Assembly (NCBI RefSeq): GCF_900104065.1
Contig: NZ_FNLC01000001.1
Location: 1,240,001-1,304,000, forward strand
DNA from: Natronobacterium texcoconense
Lineage (GTDB): Archaea; Halobacteriota; Halobacteria; Halobacteriales; Natrialbaceae
Length of the DNA: 64,000 nt
Reading direction: 5' to 3'
The translations under genes were made by a program, and so were the position numbers. Shown here piece after piece: positions 56,160-63,318 of the stretch; position 1 is the first letter of the stretch, and every line of letters begins with the position of its first letter. The notes under the pieces are model-generated. The model was not told the origin of the DNA, searched no databases, and worked only from the letters and a program-made list of their open reading frames with translations.

Positions 56160-56692
56160 GGGTCGCCGTCACCGGCACGCCCGGCACCGGGAAGACCACT
56201 GCGACCGGGCTCCTCGAGGACCGACTCGCGGAAGACGACTCGCTACCCGACCTCGAAGTGATCCACCTCAATCGCGTCCTCGAGGACGAGGAACTGTACA
56301 CCGAGGTCGACGCCGACCGCGAGAGCAAGGTCGCCGACCTCGATGCGCTGTCGGCGTGGCTCGCTGGCCGCGACGACGTCGTCGTCGAGTCTCACCTCGC
56401 ACACCACTTCGACGCCGACCGCGTGGCCGTCCTGCGCTGTGCACCCGAGCAACTCGAGCAGCGGCTACTCGAGCGCGGCGAGACCGAGGCGAAGGCCCGC
56501 GAGAACGCCGAGAGCGAGGCACTCGACGTCGTCCTCTCGGAGGCCGTCGAGGAACACGGCCTCGAGTCGGTCTACGAGATCGATACGACCGACCGTGAAC
56601 CCGAGGGCGTCGCGGACGCACTCGAGGCCGTCGTCACCGGGGATCGTGAGCCGAGTGCCGGCGAGGTCGACTTTATGGGGTATCTCGCATGA
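56156..56692 (+). CDS. Adenylate kinase 6-like nucleotide kinase
   Basis: A 178-residue P-loop kinase starting at a GTG that overlaps the hisC stop. The Walker A motif VAVTGTPGTGKTT lies at residues 3-15, followed by ELYTEVDADRESKVADLDAL (AK6-like), VVVESHLAHHFDADRVAVLRCAP and the LID region LEQRLLERGETEAKARENAES. The AK6/Fap7 group has broad NMP kinase or ATPase activity. The stop overlaps the next start by four bases. The length is typical. Confidence 0.87.
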   Translation: MRVAVTGTPGTGKTTATGLLEDRLAEDDSLPDLEVIHLNRVLEDEELYTEVDADRESKVADLDALSAWLAGRDDVVVESHLAHHFDADRVAVLRCAPEQLEQRLLERGETEAKARENAESEALDVVLSEAVEEHGLESVYEIDTTDREPEGVADALEAVVTGDREPSAGEVDFMGYLA

Positions 56693-57300
56693 CGCTCGAT
56701 CAGCTTCGTCCCTACGTCTCACGGTTTCTGGACCCGTTCGTCGCCGGCTTCGACCGGATCGGACTGACGCCCAACGGGGTAAGCGTCATCGCGTTCGGGA
56801 TGGCAGTCCTGGCCGGCGCTGCCTTCCTGCTGGGCGGTCGCGCCCACCCGGTCTGGTATCTCGTCGGGGCGATACTGGTCTTCCTCAACGGTTGGCTCGA
56901 CATTATCGACGGCGCGCTCGCCCGCGAACAGGGCGTCGCCTCGGCCGGCGGCGACCTGCTGGATCACGTCCTCGACAGGTACGCCGACATCGTCGTCATC
57001 GGCGGCCTCGCGGCCGGCATCGGCAACTACTATCTCGGATTCCTCGCCGTCACCGGCGTCGTCATGACCTCGTACCTGGGGACCCAGGCCCAGGCGGTCG
57101 GACTGGACCGAGTGTACGGCGGCGCCGTCGGCCGAGCGGATCGGCTAGCGATCATCGGCATCGTCGGCGCGCTGGCGTACCCGATCACCGGCAGCTACGG
57201 TGGGCTGGAACTGGTCGGCTGGCTGTTGCTCTTTCTCGCAATCGTCGGCCACCTGACCGCACTCCAGCGGTTCTTCTACTCCTGGTCGGCGCTGGACTGA
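56689..57300 (+). CDS. CDP-alcohol phosphatidyltransferase (archaetidylinositol-phosphate synthase-like)
   Basis: A 203-residue membrane enzyme with six helices. The CDP-alcohol phosphotransferase motif is complete: DIIDGALAREQGVASAGGDL, then LDHVLDRYAD, giving the four essential Asp residues. The haloarchaeal group joins CDP-archaeol to inositol-1-phosphate or a related alcohol; the specific alcohol is inferred. It overlaps the kinase gene by four bases. A terminator was not recognised. Confidence 0.85.
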   Translation: MTLDQLRPYVSRFLDPFVAGFDRIGLTPNGVSVIAFGMAVLAGAAFLLGGRAHPVWYLVGAILVFLNGWLDIIDGALAREQGVASAGGDLLDHVLDRYADIVVIGGLAAGIGNYYLGFLAVTGVVMTSYLGTQAQAVGLDRVYGGAVGRADRLAIIGIVGALAYPITGSYGGLELVGWLLLFLAIVGHLTALQRFFYSWSALD

Positions 57301-57421
57301 GCGAATCGAGGGTCGTTCTATCGAAGCCGAATTTCGGTGCGTTCGATCGTATCGCAGGAAAAATCCCACGGCAAGAGAGCGCGCCGCATGCTTTATCACT
57401 CGCCGCGATATAGCTTCGGGC

Positions 57422-57967
57422 ATGGTTCAGTGCGAGATGTGTGGCGCCGAGACGTCGTCCCCGAAGACCATCAAAGTCGAGGGCGCGAAGTTGGACGTGT
57501 GCTCTAACTGTACCGACTTCGGCACTGAGGTCAAACAACAAACGAGCTCCAGTTCCTCGACGAAGTACTCGACCTCGAGTTCGTCGTCAAGTTCGAGCTC
57601 CTCCAGCAGCGGGTCGACGAGCACGAGTTCGAGTGCCTCGGGCGGCTCGAGCAGTCAGCCCCGCTCGGACATGTTCGACGACATGGACGAACTCGCGACC
57701 GACTACGACGATCTCGTCCGCAAGGCTCGCGAAGAGAAAGGACTTAGCCAGTCCGATCTCGCCAACGAGCTAAACGAGAAGTCCAGCCTCATCCGGAAGA
57801 TCGAACGCGGTGACACGCTTCCAAGCGACAACGTGCAGTCGAAACTCGAGCGGTTCCTCGAGATCAACCTCAGCGCACAGAGCGGCTCGAGCGAGGATTC
57901 GGAGTGGTCTGGTGGCTCGTCGTCCGGCAGCTACACGCTGGGTGACGTCGTCAAGCGAAAGGACTGA
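57422..57967 (+). CDS. mbf1: MBF1-like transcriptional coactivator
   Basis: A 181-residue protein. An N-terminal zinc ribbon (VQCEMCGAETSSPKT and VCSNCTDFG), then a long Ser/Thr/Gly tract (about residues 40-80), then a Cro/C1-type HTH (VRKAREEKGLSQSDLANELNEKSS, then IRKIERGDTLPSD), and a Ser/Gly-rich end with SYTLGDVVKRKD. Archaeal MBF1 interacts with TBP-like factors or the ribosome. The Ser tract is unusually long and of low complexity. A TATA-like CTTTATCA lies at about 57391-57398, 24-31 bases upstream. Confidence 0.9.
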   Translation: MVQCEMCGAETSSPKTIKVEGAKLDVCSNCTDFGTEVKQQTSSSSSTKYSTSSSSSSSSSSSSGSTSTSSSASGGSSSQPRSDMFDDMDELATDYDDLVRKAREEKGLSQSDLANELNEKSSLIRKIERGDTLPSDNVQSKLERFLEINLSAQSGSSEDSEWSGGSSSGSYTLGDVVKRKD

Positions 57968-58050
57968 CGAGCAACGTAGCCACCGTCTATTCTCGCCGTG
58001 GCCGTCGGTGACTCGCAAGCTATTTCTTTCGCGCGGGCCGTCTCATGCCC

Positions 58051-58695
58051 ATGTTCGTCCTCGTCAACCTGAAGACGTATCCGTGTGATCCACTCGAGGT
58101 CGCGACAGCCGTTCGCGACGTCGACGAGACGACCGACGCGCGACTCGCCGTCGCTCCGCAGGCGACCCACGTAGAGCGAGTCGCGGAGACGGGCGTCGAG
58201 ACCTGGGCACAGCACGTCGATCCGATCGACCACGGCAGCAACACCGGCCATACGCTCGCCGAGTCGGTCGCAGACGCGGGTGCCGTCGGGACGCTGATCA
58301 ATCACTCCGAGCGGCGGCTGAAACTGGCCGACATCGACGGTGCAGTGCAGGCAGCACAGCGGGCCGACCTCGAGACGGTCGTCTGTGCCAACAACCCCGA
58401 ACAGATCGGCGCTGCGGCGGCGCTCGGCCCGGACGCCGTCGCCGTCGAGCCACCGGAACTCATCGGGACGGGAACGCCGGTCAGCCAGGCCGACCCCGAC
58501 ATCGTCGAAGACGCCGTCACAGCCGCGGAGAACGTCGACGACGACGTGTCGGTGCTATGTGGTGCCGGTATCAGTACCGGCGACGACGTCGTCGCTGCCG
58601 GCGACCTCGGGGCCGAAGGCGTGTTGCTCGCGAGCGGCGTCGCGAAGGCTGACGATCCGCGGGACGCACTCGAGGATCTCGTCGACCCACTGTAG
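58051..58695 (+). CDS. tpiA: Triosephosphate isomerase
   Basis: A 214-residue archaeal-size enzyme of glycolysis and gluconeogenesis. Catalytic positions are the Lys in LVNLKTYP, the His in TLINHSERR, and the Glu in [17 protein letters not shown]; the phosphate-binding GAGISTGDD follows. The ATG at 58051 ([11 protein letters not shown]) is the usual family start; an in-frame ATG at 58045 adds MP. It runs on from mbf1 on the same strand with 83 bases between them. Confidence 0.93.
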   Translation: MFVLVNLKTYPCDPLEVATAVRDVDETTDARLAVAPQATHVERVAETGVETWAQHVDPIDHGSNTGHTLAESVADAGAVGTLINHSERRLKLADIDGAVQAAQRADLETVVCANNPEQIGAAAALGPDAVAVEPPELIGTGTPVSQADPDIVEDAVTAAENVDDDVSVLCGAGISTGDDVVAAGDLGAEGVLLASGVAKADDPRDALEDLVDPL

Positions 58696-58735
58696 CAGCC
58701 AACCACTTTTCTCACCGCTCGTCCAACGAGTAGGC

Positions 58736-59119
58736 ATGACCGACGAGCGGCCCGTCAGCGTCGCGCTCGAGAATCGACTCATGAGCCACGGAATCTACGT
58801 GAACGACTGTAGTCCAGAGGGAGACGACGCGAGCGTCGACGACGGTACCGACCTCGAACTCGAGTACGAGACCGTCGCCGAAGCGCCCGTCGTAACCAGC
58901 GACGAGGTCGGTGCAGTCGTGCGGACGCTGCTCGCCGTCGCCGAGGAACGTAACTGGACGCCCGGCCGACTCGAGGCGACGTCGCTCTCGACCGATGGCG
59001 AGGTTCGGGGCCGGTGGCACGTCGAGGCAGCGTGGTTCGACCGGCTTTCGGCGGATCTCTCGGAGGTCGAGTTTTCACAGCGGGTGCTCGAGACGGTGTC
59101 GACGGGACAGGAACGATAA
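58736..59119 (+). CDS. Conserved haloarchaeal protein of unknown function
   Basis: A 127-residue acidic protein (MTDERPVSVALENRLMSHGI, then DEVGAVVRTLLAVAEERNWTPG and GRWHVEAAWFDRL). It has two helical segments and no signal. The fold RTLLAVAEERNWTPGRLEATSLSTDGEVRGRWHVEA looks like a compact alpha/beta domain. It follows tpiA at 40 bases and may be co-transcribed. It is convergent with the zinc-ribbon/J-domain gene, stops about 10 bases apart. Confidence 0.7.
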   Translation: MTDERPVSVALENRLMSHGIYVNDCSPEGDDASVDDGTDLELEYETVAEAPVVTSDEVGAVVRTLLAVAEERNWTPGRLEATSLSTDGEVRGRWHVEAAWFDRLSADLSEVEFSQRVLETVSTGQER

Positions 59120-59128
59120 GTCGTCCGA

Positions 59129-59926
59129 TCAGTCCTCGGCGTCTCGAAGCCGTTCGTAGGCCTCGGTGACGAGCCGAAACGCCGACCGGCTACCGCTCTT
59201 ACGGTCGGGATGGGCGCGTTTGACCTGCGTTCGGTAGGCGCTGTGGATCTTCTCCATGGAGGCGTCACTCGAGACGCCAAGCACCTCGCGGGCTTTCGTC
59301 TTGCGCATGGCGACCGATTCGACGATCCCGTTGCGTTCGGCCTCGTCTTTACAGGAGGGACAGAGTCGCTCGGTTCGCCCGTCGACGGTCGTGACGCGGA
59401 ATCGTTCGTCCGACACCCGGTCGCGACACTGCGTACACCGGCTGTACTCCTCGGTTGCGAGGTCCTGGTTCTCGTCACCGTCCGCTCCATCATCGGGCTC
59501 CTCGCTGTCGGTCGGGGTAGACGCCGCGTTCGTGCTCTCGGTCGTCGGTTCGGATCCTGACTCGAGTCGCGATCGGGAGCGTCGTTTCACGTCGTCCCTG
59601 CTCGTGGCTTCGGTGACACAGGCCGGACAGCAGGCGAGGACGGTTCCGTCGGCGACGACGATCTCCTCGAGGTCGCGTTCGGGGAGTGGCTGTCCACAGC
59701 CGTCACAGGCGGTTCGCTGGTGGTCGACCGAGCCGGTCGATCCGTCGTCCGAGAGCCGCTCGGCGGCCGCTCTTGCGTACTCCTCACACTGCGGGCAACA
59801 GGCGACGCGACTTCCGTCGGGCATCGATACCGCCGTCAACTTCGCGCGGGGGACCGTACGGTCACAGCCATCACACGTCACTCGAACGTTCTCACCCACA
59901 GTTCGGGGTTGGTGGCGGTCCTTCAT
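59129..59926 (-). CDS. Zinc-ribbon protein with a C-terminal J domain
   Basis: A 265-residue protein. Three zinc ribbons occur in order: VTCDGCDRTVPRAKL with CCPQCEEY (about 17-48); ACDGCGQPLPERDL with CCPACVTE (about 73-105); and RCTQCRDRVSDERF with LCPSCKDEAER (about 163-194). The C-terminal 60 residues are a J domain (VLGVSSDASMEKIHSAYR, then AHPDRKSG and AFRLVTEAYERLRD), with the HPD intact. The middle is an acidic linker. The J domain would recruit DnaK to substrates that the ribbons bind; the target is unknown. Confidence 0.82.
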   Translation of the reverse strand: MKDRHQPRTVGENVRVTCDGCDRTVPRAKLTAVSMPDGSRVACCPQCEEYARAAAERLSDDGSTGSVDHQRTACDGCGQPLPERDLEEIVVADGTVLACCPACVTEATSRDDVKRRSRSRLESGSEPTTESTNAASTPTDSEEPDDGADGDENQDLATEEYSRCTQCRDRVSDERFRVTTVDGRTERLCPSCKDEAERNGIVESVAMRKTKAREVLGVSSDASMEKIHSAYRTQVKRAHPDRKSGSRSAFRLVTEAYERLRDAED

Positions 59927-59987
59927 TAGTCCTCCGTGGTGGTTTCACGGTCCGATACTGCCACCGGCGGCCGGGTTACGGCCCGCC

Positions 59988-60071
59988 TATAGTAACAACT
60001 GCAACTATTTACACACTGATCGCACAGCTGTCGTGCGATCGGGTATGCATTGACTTGCAGTGGCTACTATA
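59988..60071. repeat. 84-bp palindromic element, copy B (MITE-like)
   Basis: The outer arms read TATAGTAACAACTGCAAC and GCAGTGGCTACTATA; the inner arm has GATCGCAC and GTGCGATC. It differs from copy A at only a few positions and from copy C at more. It lies 62 bases upstream of the zinc-ribbon/J-domain gene's start. Confidence 0.85.
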
Positions 60072-60374
60072 CCTGCAACTCCTGCTGAGCCGGGCATGCC
60101 GGGAACGTCGAACGCACTGGATAACGAAGTCCACACGACCGAACCCACCGCATGCGAGGACACCACCTCGCACGTCGCACACTCTCCGTTGGACAATGCC
60201 ACCCGACGGTGACCGTCCGTCGGGTTCCTCCTCCCTGTCATCCGGAACGCCGTACCGATTTACCGGCGTGACCGCGATTCGTCCGCCAGTCCCATCAAGA
60301 ACGACGGACAGACAGTCCCACCGGAACCGACTTACAGCGTCCGTATCAGTTCTCGCTCGAGAAACCAACACACG

Positions 60375-60458
60375 TATAGTAACAACTGAAACTGTTTGCA
60401 CACCGACCGCACAGCCGTCGTGCGATCGGGTGCGCACTGACTTTCAGTGGCTACTATA
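60375..60458. repeat. 84-bp palindromic element, copy C (MITE-like)
   Basis: The outer arms read TATAGTAACAACTGAAAC and TTCAGTGGCTACTATA, so the C in ACTGCAA of copies A and B is A in both arms here. The inner arms GACCGCAC and GTGCGATC carry one T-to-C change. It lies 24 bases before the DUF3054 pseudogene. Confidence 0.85.
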
Positions 60459-60481
60459 GTCTCCCGACACCGAGTTCCGGT

Positions 60482-60899
60482 ATGGACACGGCAGCTCGAG
60501 CAGACGTCACCCGGAACGTCTTCGACCGCGAGTCGCTCCCGCTCGGAGCGGTCGACCTCGCGCTTCTGGTCGGTCTGATCCTCTTCGGACAGCTATCGCA
60601 CGACATCAACCCGATCCTCGAGCCGCTCGCGTCGGCGGAGACGGTCGTTCCGTTCGTCGTTGGCTGGCTCGTCGTCTCCCTTTCTGTCGGGGCTCTACGC
60701 GCGTGGCGTCGCGTCCTCGCCGACCCGTGTCGCCCGCCTCGCGACGGTAACCTGGCTCGGGGCGGCGAACGTCGCGTTCCTCCTGCGTGGGTCGCCGCTA
60801 TTCGCGGGCGACGCCCCGTGGTCGTTTACGGTCGTCATGACGGGACTCGGCCTCGTCGTTCTGGTCGGCTGGCGGATCGGGTACGCAGTCTACCGTTGA
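60482..60899 (+). pseudogene. Frameshifted DUF3054-like membrane protein gene
   Basis: The first 70 codons (MDTAARADVTRNVFDRESLP, then VDLALLVGLILFGQLSHDINP and VVPFVVGWLVVSLSVG) are continuous. A run of four G at 60689-60692 shifts the frame; the following frame reads GLYARGVASSPTRVARLATV, then NVAFLLRGSPLFAGDAPW, VVMTGLGLVVLVGWRIGYAV and a stop at 60899. Removing one G gives a single 138-residue protein with four membrane helices. This may be a natural disruption or a sequencing error. The TnpB element begins within about five bases of the restored stop codon. Confidence 0.82.
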
Positions 60900-60970
60900 C
60901 CTCCTCCTCCGCGTGAACGCGGAGGAATCCCGCCACGGGATTTCAGGCCGAGCGAAGCGGCCCTAAGGTT
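60900..60970 (-). ncRNA. Possible omega-RNA / right end of the TnpB element
   Basis: Downstream of tnpB (minus strand) are three stem-loops: CCTCCGCG with CGCGGAGG at 60906-60925, TCCCG with CGGGA at 60928-60940, and GGCCG with CGGCC at 60946-60962. In IS200/IS605 elements the tnpB 3' end and right end form the guide RNA scaffold. The guide would be the flank beyond about 60900-60905, which reads into the end of the DUF3054 remnant. The exact boundary and expression are not shown. Confidence 0.4.
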
Positions 60971-62335
60971 TCAAGACGCATACGTTCCAGGCGTCTTCTG
61001 CTGGGTTTCAGCATCGTCCCCAGAAATCGAAGATTTCTGGTGTGCGAACGAATCGCTACGCGATTCGTTAACGGCCTGGCTGTCTTGTGGCCCGGTCAAA
61101 GAGGCCCCATCCGTAGCCGAGTCATCATCACCGGCCTTCTGCCGGGAACTCCGGTCGCTTCGGCGGTGACTCTCTCCACTACGGTAGCGGTCTGCAATAT
61201 TTATCGCCCCGTTCACGTCGGCTTGATACTCACCGACCCAACAGCCGTCGTTCGAGCATCGGAACGTCGCCTGTCGTGGTCGGTAGCCGTGTTCACCGCA
61301 GGCGTGGCACGCCTTCGACGTTTTCCGGGGATTCACCGTCTCGACGGGAATCCCCTTCTCGGCGGCTTTGTAGCGAATCTGTGCGTGAAGCTTCGCAAAT
61401 CCCCATCCGTGCAACCGCCGATTCATGTACTCGCCGTAGTCCATGTTCTCGCGGATGTACGTCAAGTCTTCCAGCACCAGTACCGGGTTCTCAACGGACT
61501 CGGCGTACTCAACGACCTCGCGGGTCACACGGTGGAACACATCGTCAATCTGGCCCCACAGTGCGTCACCGTAGGACTCTACGATTCGCTCACTGCCACG
61601 CTTCTGAAGGCGTCTCTTGGCGGTGAAGTAGGTTTTGCGGAGCCGACGAACGGTTTTGCCGTCGTCGGCCCACAGTCGGGGGCGAACCGGAGAACCGCTC
61701 TCGTCGCGGTGACACACCGTGACGAGGCTCGCTTCTCCGATGTCCACGCCGATCGGCGTCCTGTCGAGCCCAGCGAGACAGGGCTCGCCAGACTCGTCTG
61801 GCGGCGTCCGCTCATCGGCGGACGCCACAGATTGATCCTCCACATTGCGGGTAGCGGTGACGTGGAGATACCACGACCCGTCCCGCTCGAGCAGTCGACT
61901 CTCACCCATCTCGGCGTCGTCTGCGTACACCGCTTCCAGCCACTCCCGCTGATCAGGATTGGCGTGTGCCGGGATCCAGAGATGGTAATCCTCGTGATGC
62001 GGGATTTTGGCGTACCACTCGATGGTGTTCTGTGGTTTGTGATCGAGTTGGATACCGTCGTTGGTGAACTTCACCGGGTGATCGTCGTGAAGTTCGTCGG
62101 CATCGTAACTGTCACCACAGAGTTGCGGGACGTACTGTTTGAGCGCGTTTTTGGCGTAGCCAGAGAGGTCGTATTCGACCACGACATCGTTTGTTGCTGA
62201 CTTGGTGGTGCAGTCGGCGTCGAAGGCTGCCTGCAGTGCCTGCTGGTACGCCTTGCGGGTCTCACACAACTTGCGTTCTTTGTGCGTGTTGGGCTCGGCG
62301 AGGTGCAACTCCAGCGTCTTCGTAACTGCAGACAT
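60971..62335 (-). CDS. tnpB: TnpB RNA-guided nuclease (IS200/IS605 family, no TnpA seen)
   Basis: A 454-residue protein (470 if the ATG at 62383 is used). RuvC residues lie in IGVDIGEASLVTV (Asp), VLVLEDLTYIRE (Glu) and QADVNGAINIADR (Asp). The zinc ribbon reads KACHACGEHG and FRCSNDGCWVGEY. The N-terminal part is less conserved. A further Ser/Arg-rich tail of about 60 residues follows the RuvC domain. No tnpA is present within the visible element, so movement would depend on an enzyme supplied in trans. The start ATG at 62335 (MSAVTKTLELHL) is preferred. Confidence 0.88.
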   Translation of the reverse strand: MSAVTKTLELHLAEPNTHKERKLCETRKAYQQALQAAFDADCTTKSATNDVVVEYDLSGYAKNALKQYVPQLCGDSYDADELHDDHPVKFTNDGIQLDHKPQNTIEWYAKIPHHEDYHLWIPAHANPDQREWLEAVYADDAEMGESRLLERDGSWYLHVTATRNVEDQSVASADERTPPDESGEPCLAGLDRTPIGVDIGEASLVTVCHRDESGSPVRPRLWADDGKTVRRLRKTYFTAKRRLQKRGSERIVESYGDALWGQIDDVFHRVTREVVEYAESVENPVLVLEDLTYIRENMDYGEYMNRRLHGWGFAKLHAQIRYKAAEKGIPVETVNPRKTSKACHACGEHGYRPRQATFRCSNDGCWVGEYQADVNGAINIADRYRSGESHRRSDRSSRQKAGDDDSATDGASLTGPQDSQAVNESRSDSFAHQKSSISGDDAETQQKTPGTYAS

Positions 62336-62383
62336 CCGTTCTGTGTCCTCACTACGCTCCGCGAAAGGATATACGTCAGCCAT

Positions 62384-62909
62384 GCGGACTGAAAGTAAAC
62401 GTGGGAAATCCAGGTATCGCCATGCTCGTATACTGGACGACCACTGCCTATCGCTCGATCTGCGCCTGAAGACGCAGGTATGCGCTAATAATCTTTATCA
62501 CAGTCGTAGTTTCGAGGACCGGAACTGTTCGGTCTCGCATCGACCGATCACTCATCAGTATATTGCTCGAGTTGATCACACGTCACGAACGTATCAGAAT
62601 ACGGATGCAGGAGGTCGAGGGTTCGAGTAGTGTACATCAACAATTATCGTGGTTTTCGAGCGACCGGTCGTTCTCGAAACTCGATTGGCCGTCTCCCATC
62701 CCCCGGTTAATAAAATAGAAGTGGTTTTCACACAACTTTCCCGACAGTAACCAGCGCCAACTGCGAAAATTGTAATCGTAATCAGTCCCTAATAAGCAAC
62801 TCATAACTTATGAGAATCCGACGCAGCAAATACGAATTATAGATTGATCTTGTACTGGCCAGTTATGGGAAACGCTTATATACTTATTCCTCATACTATT
62901 AGATAGATT
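62384..62909. other. AT-richer intergenic region with the left end of the TnpB element
   Basis: 526 bases. The first 100 bases probably contain the left end of the TnpB element, but its boundary was not located. From about 62640 onward the GC content is much lower than in the genes (AATAAAATAGAAGTGG, AATTGTAATCGTAATC). No frame with haloarchaeal codon bias was seen. The right end holds the promoter of the next gene. Confidence 0.55.
62875..62882 (+). promoter_or_regulatory. TATA box of the small membrane protein gene at 62910
   Basis: CTTATATA lies 28-35 bases before the ATG at 62910, preceded by a purine-rich BRE-like GAAACG. Confidence 0.65.
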
Positions 62910-63125
62910 ATGACTGGATATTACGACATCGTTCTCGGCCTCATCCCAGTCGCACTGATCGGGATCACTGCAGCCCTCCTGCTCGTAGGACTGTCGTTGA
63001 CGTCCGCAGTGCCGATCGGCGCATTCGTCGCCATGGGAATCATCGGCCACGCGATGTTCGTCAATACGCCAGCTGACGCCTCCGACGAGGCCCAGTCCGC
63101 ACGGCCGCCGATGAACGCGGACTAA
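62910..63125 (+). CDS. Small two-helix membrane protein of unknown function
   Basis: A 71-residue protein. Two membrane helices (about residues 7-29 and 34-52; IVLGLIPVALIGITAALLLV and PIGAFVAMGIIGHAMFV) precede an acidic 20-residue tail. Small proteins of this plan are common in haloarchaea; none has a known function. The TATA box at the right distance and good codon bias support it. Confidence 0.75.
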   Translation: MTGYYDIVLGLIPVALIGITAALLLVGLSLTSAVPIGAFVAMGIIGHAMFVNTPADASDEAQSARPPMNAD

Positions 63126-63214
63126 CTGCCGTCGCTATCCAGTCACCGCCGATTCGACGTTTTCTCGCTCGATTTCGGATGCAGTGATACCCGAACCACC
63201 TTCCGTACGGCAGA

Positions 63215-63240
63215 CCGCGATCACCGGAGTGTGATCGCGG
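63215..63240. terminator. Perfect inverted repeat, possible terminator or binding site
   Basis: CCGCGATCAC and GTGATCGCGG form a perfect ten-base stem with a six-base loop (CGGAGT) between the small membrane protein and the DHH phosphoesterase. No U-tract follows on either strand, so it is not a typical archaeal terminator. It could be a protein-binding site or an RNA hairpin. Confidence 0.4.
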
Positions 63241-63318
63241 CCCGTTCTCCACCGATCCCATTTTAGTGTAGAGCGAACCGACCGTGGGTTCAAGCGTTTC
63301 CTACCCCTATGCTAGGAT

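Larger units (their letters stand above)
59927..60481. other. Intergenic patch with palindromic element copies B and C
   Basis: 555 bases without a supported gene. Copies B (59988-60071) and C (60375-60458) of the 84-bp palindrome flank a 303-base spacer. The spacer has no frame with good codon bias and no recognisable RNA. It contains CGACGGTGACCGTCCGTCG, an imperfect inverted repeat, at about 60199-60217. The frameshifted DUF3054 gene starts 24 bases after copy C. Confidence 0.6.

Noticed and set aside
59988-60458. Palindromic elements as tRNA or other known RNA genes
   Set aside because: They form a single long hairpin without cloverleaf features, and the three copies lie in different contexts.
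61040-62200. Plus-strand open frame across the TnpB gene
   Set aside because: It is opposite the TnpB frame, which carries the RuvC residues and zinc ribbon, and has no domain of its own.
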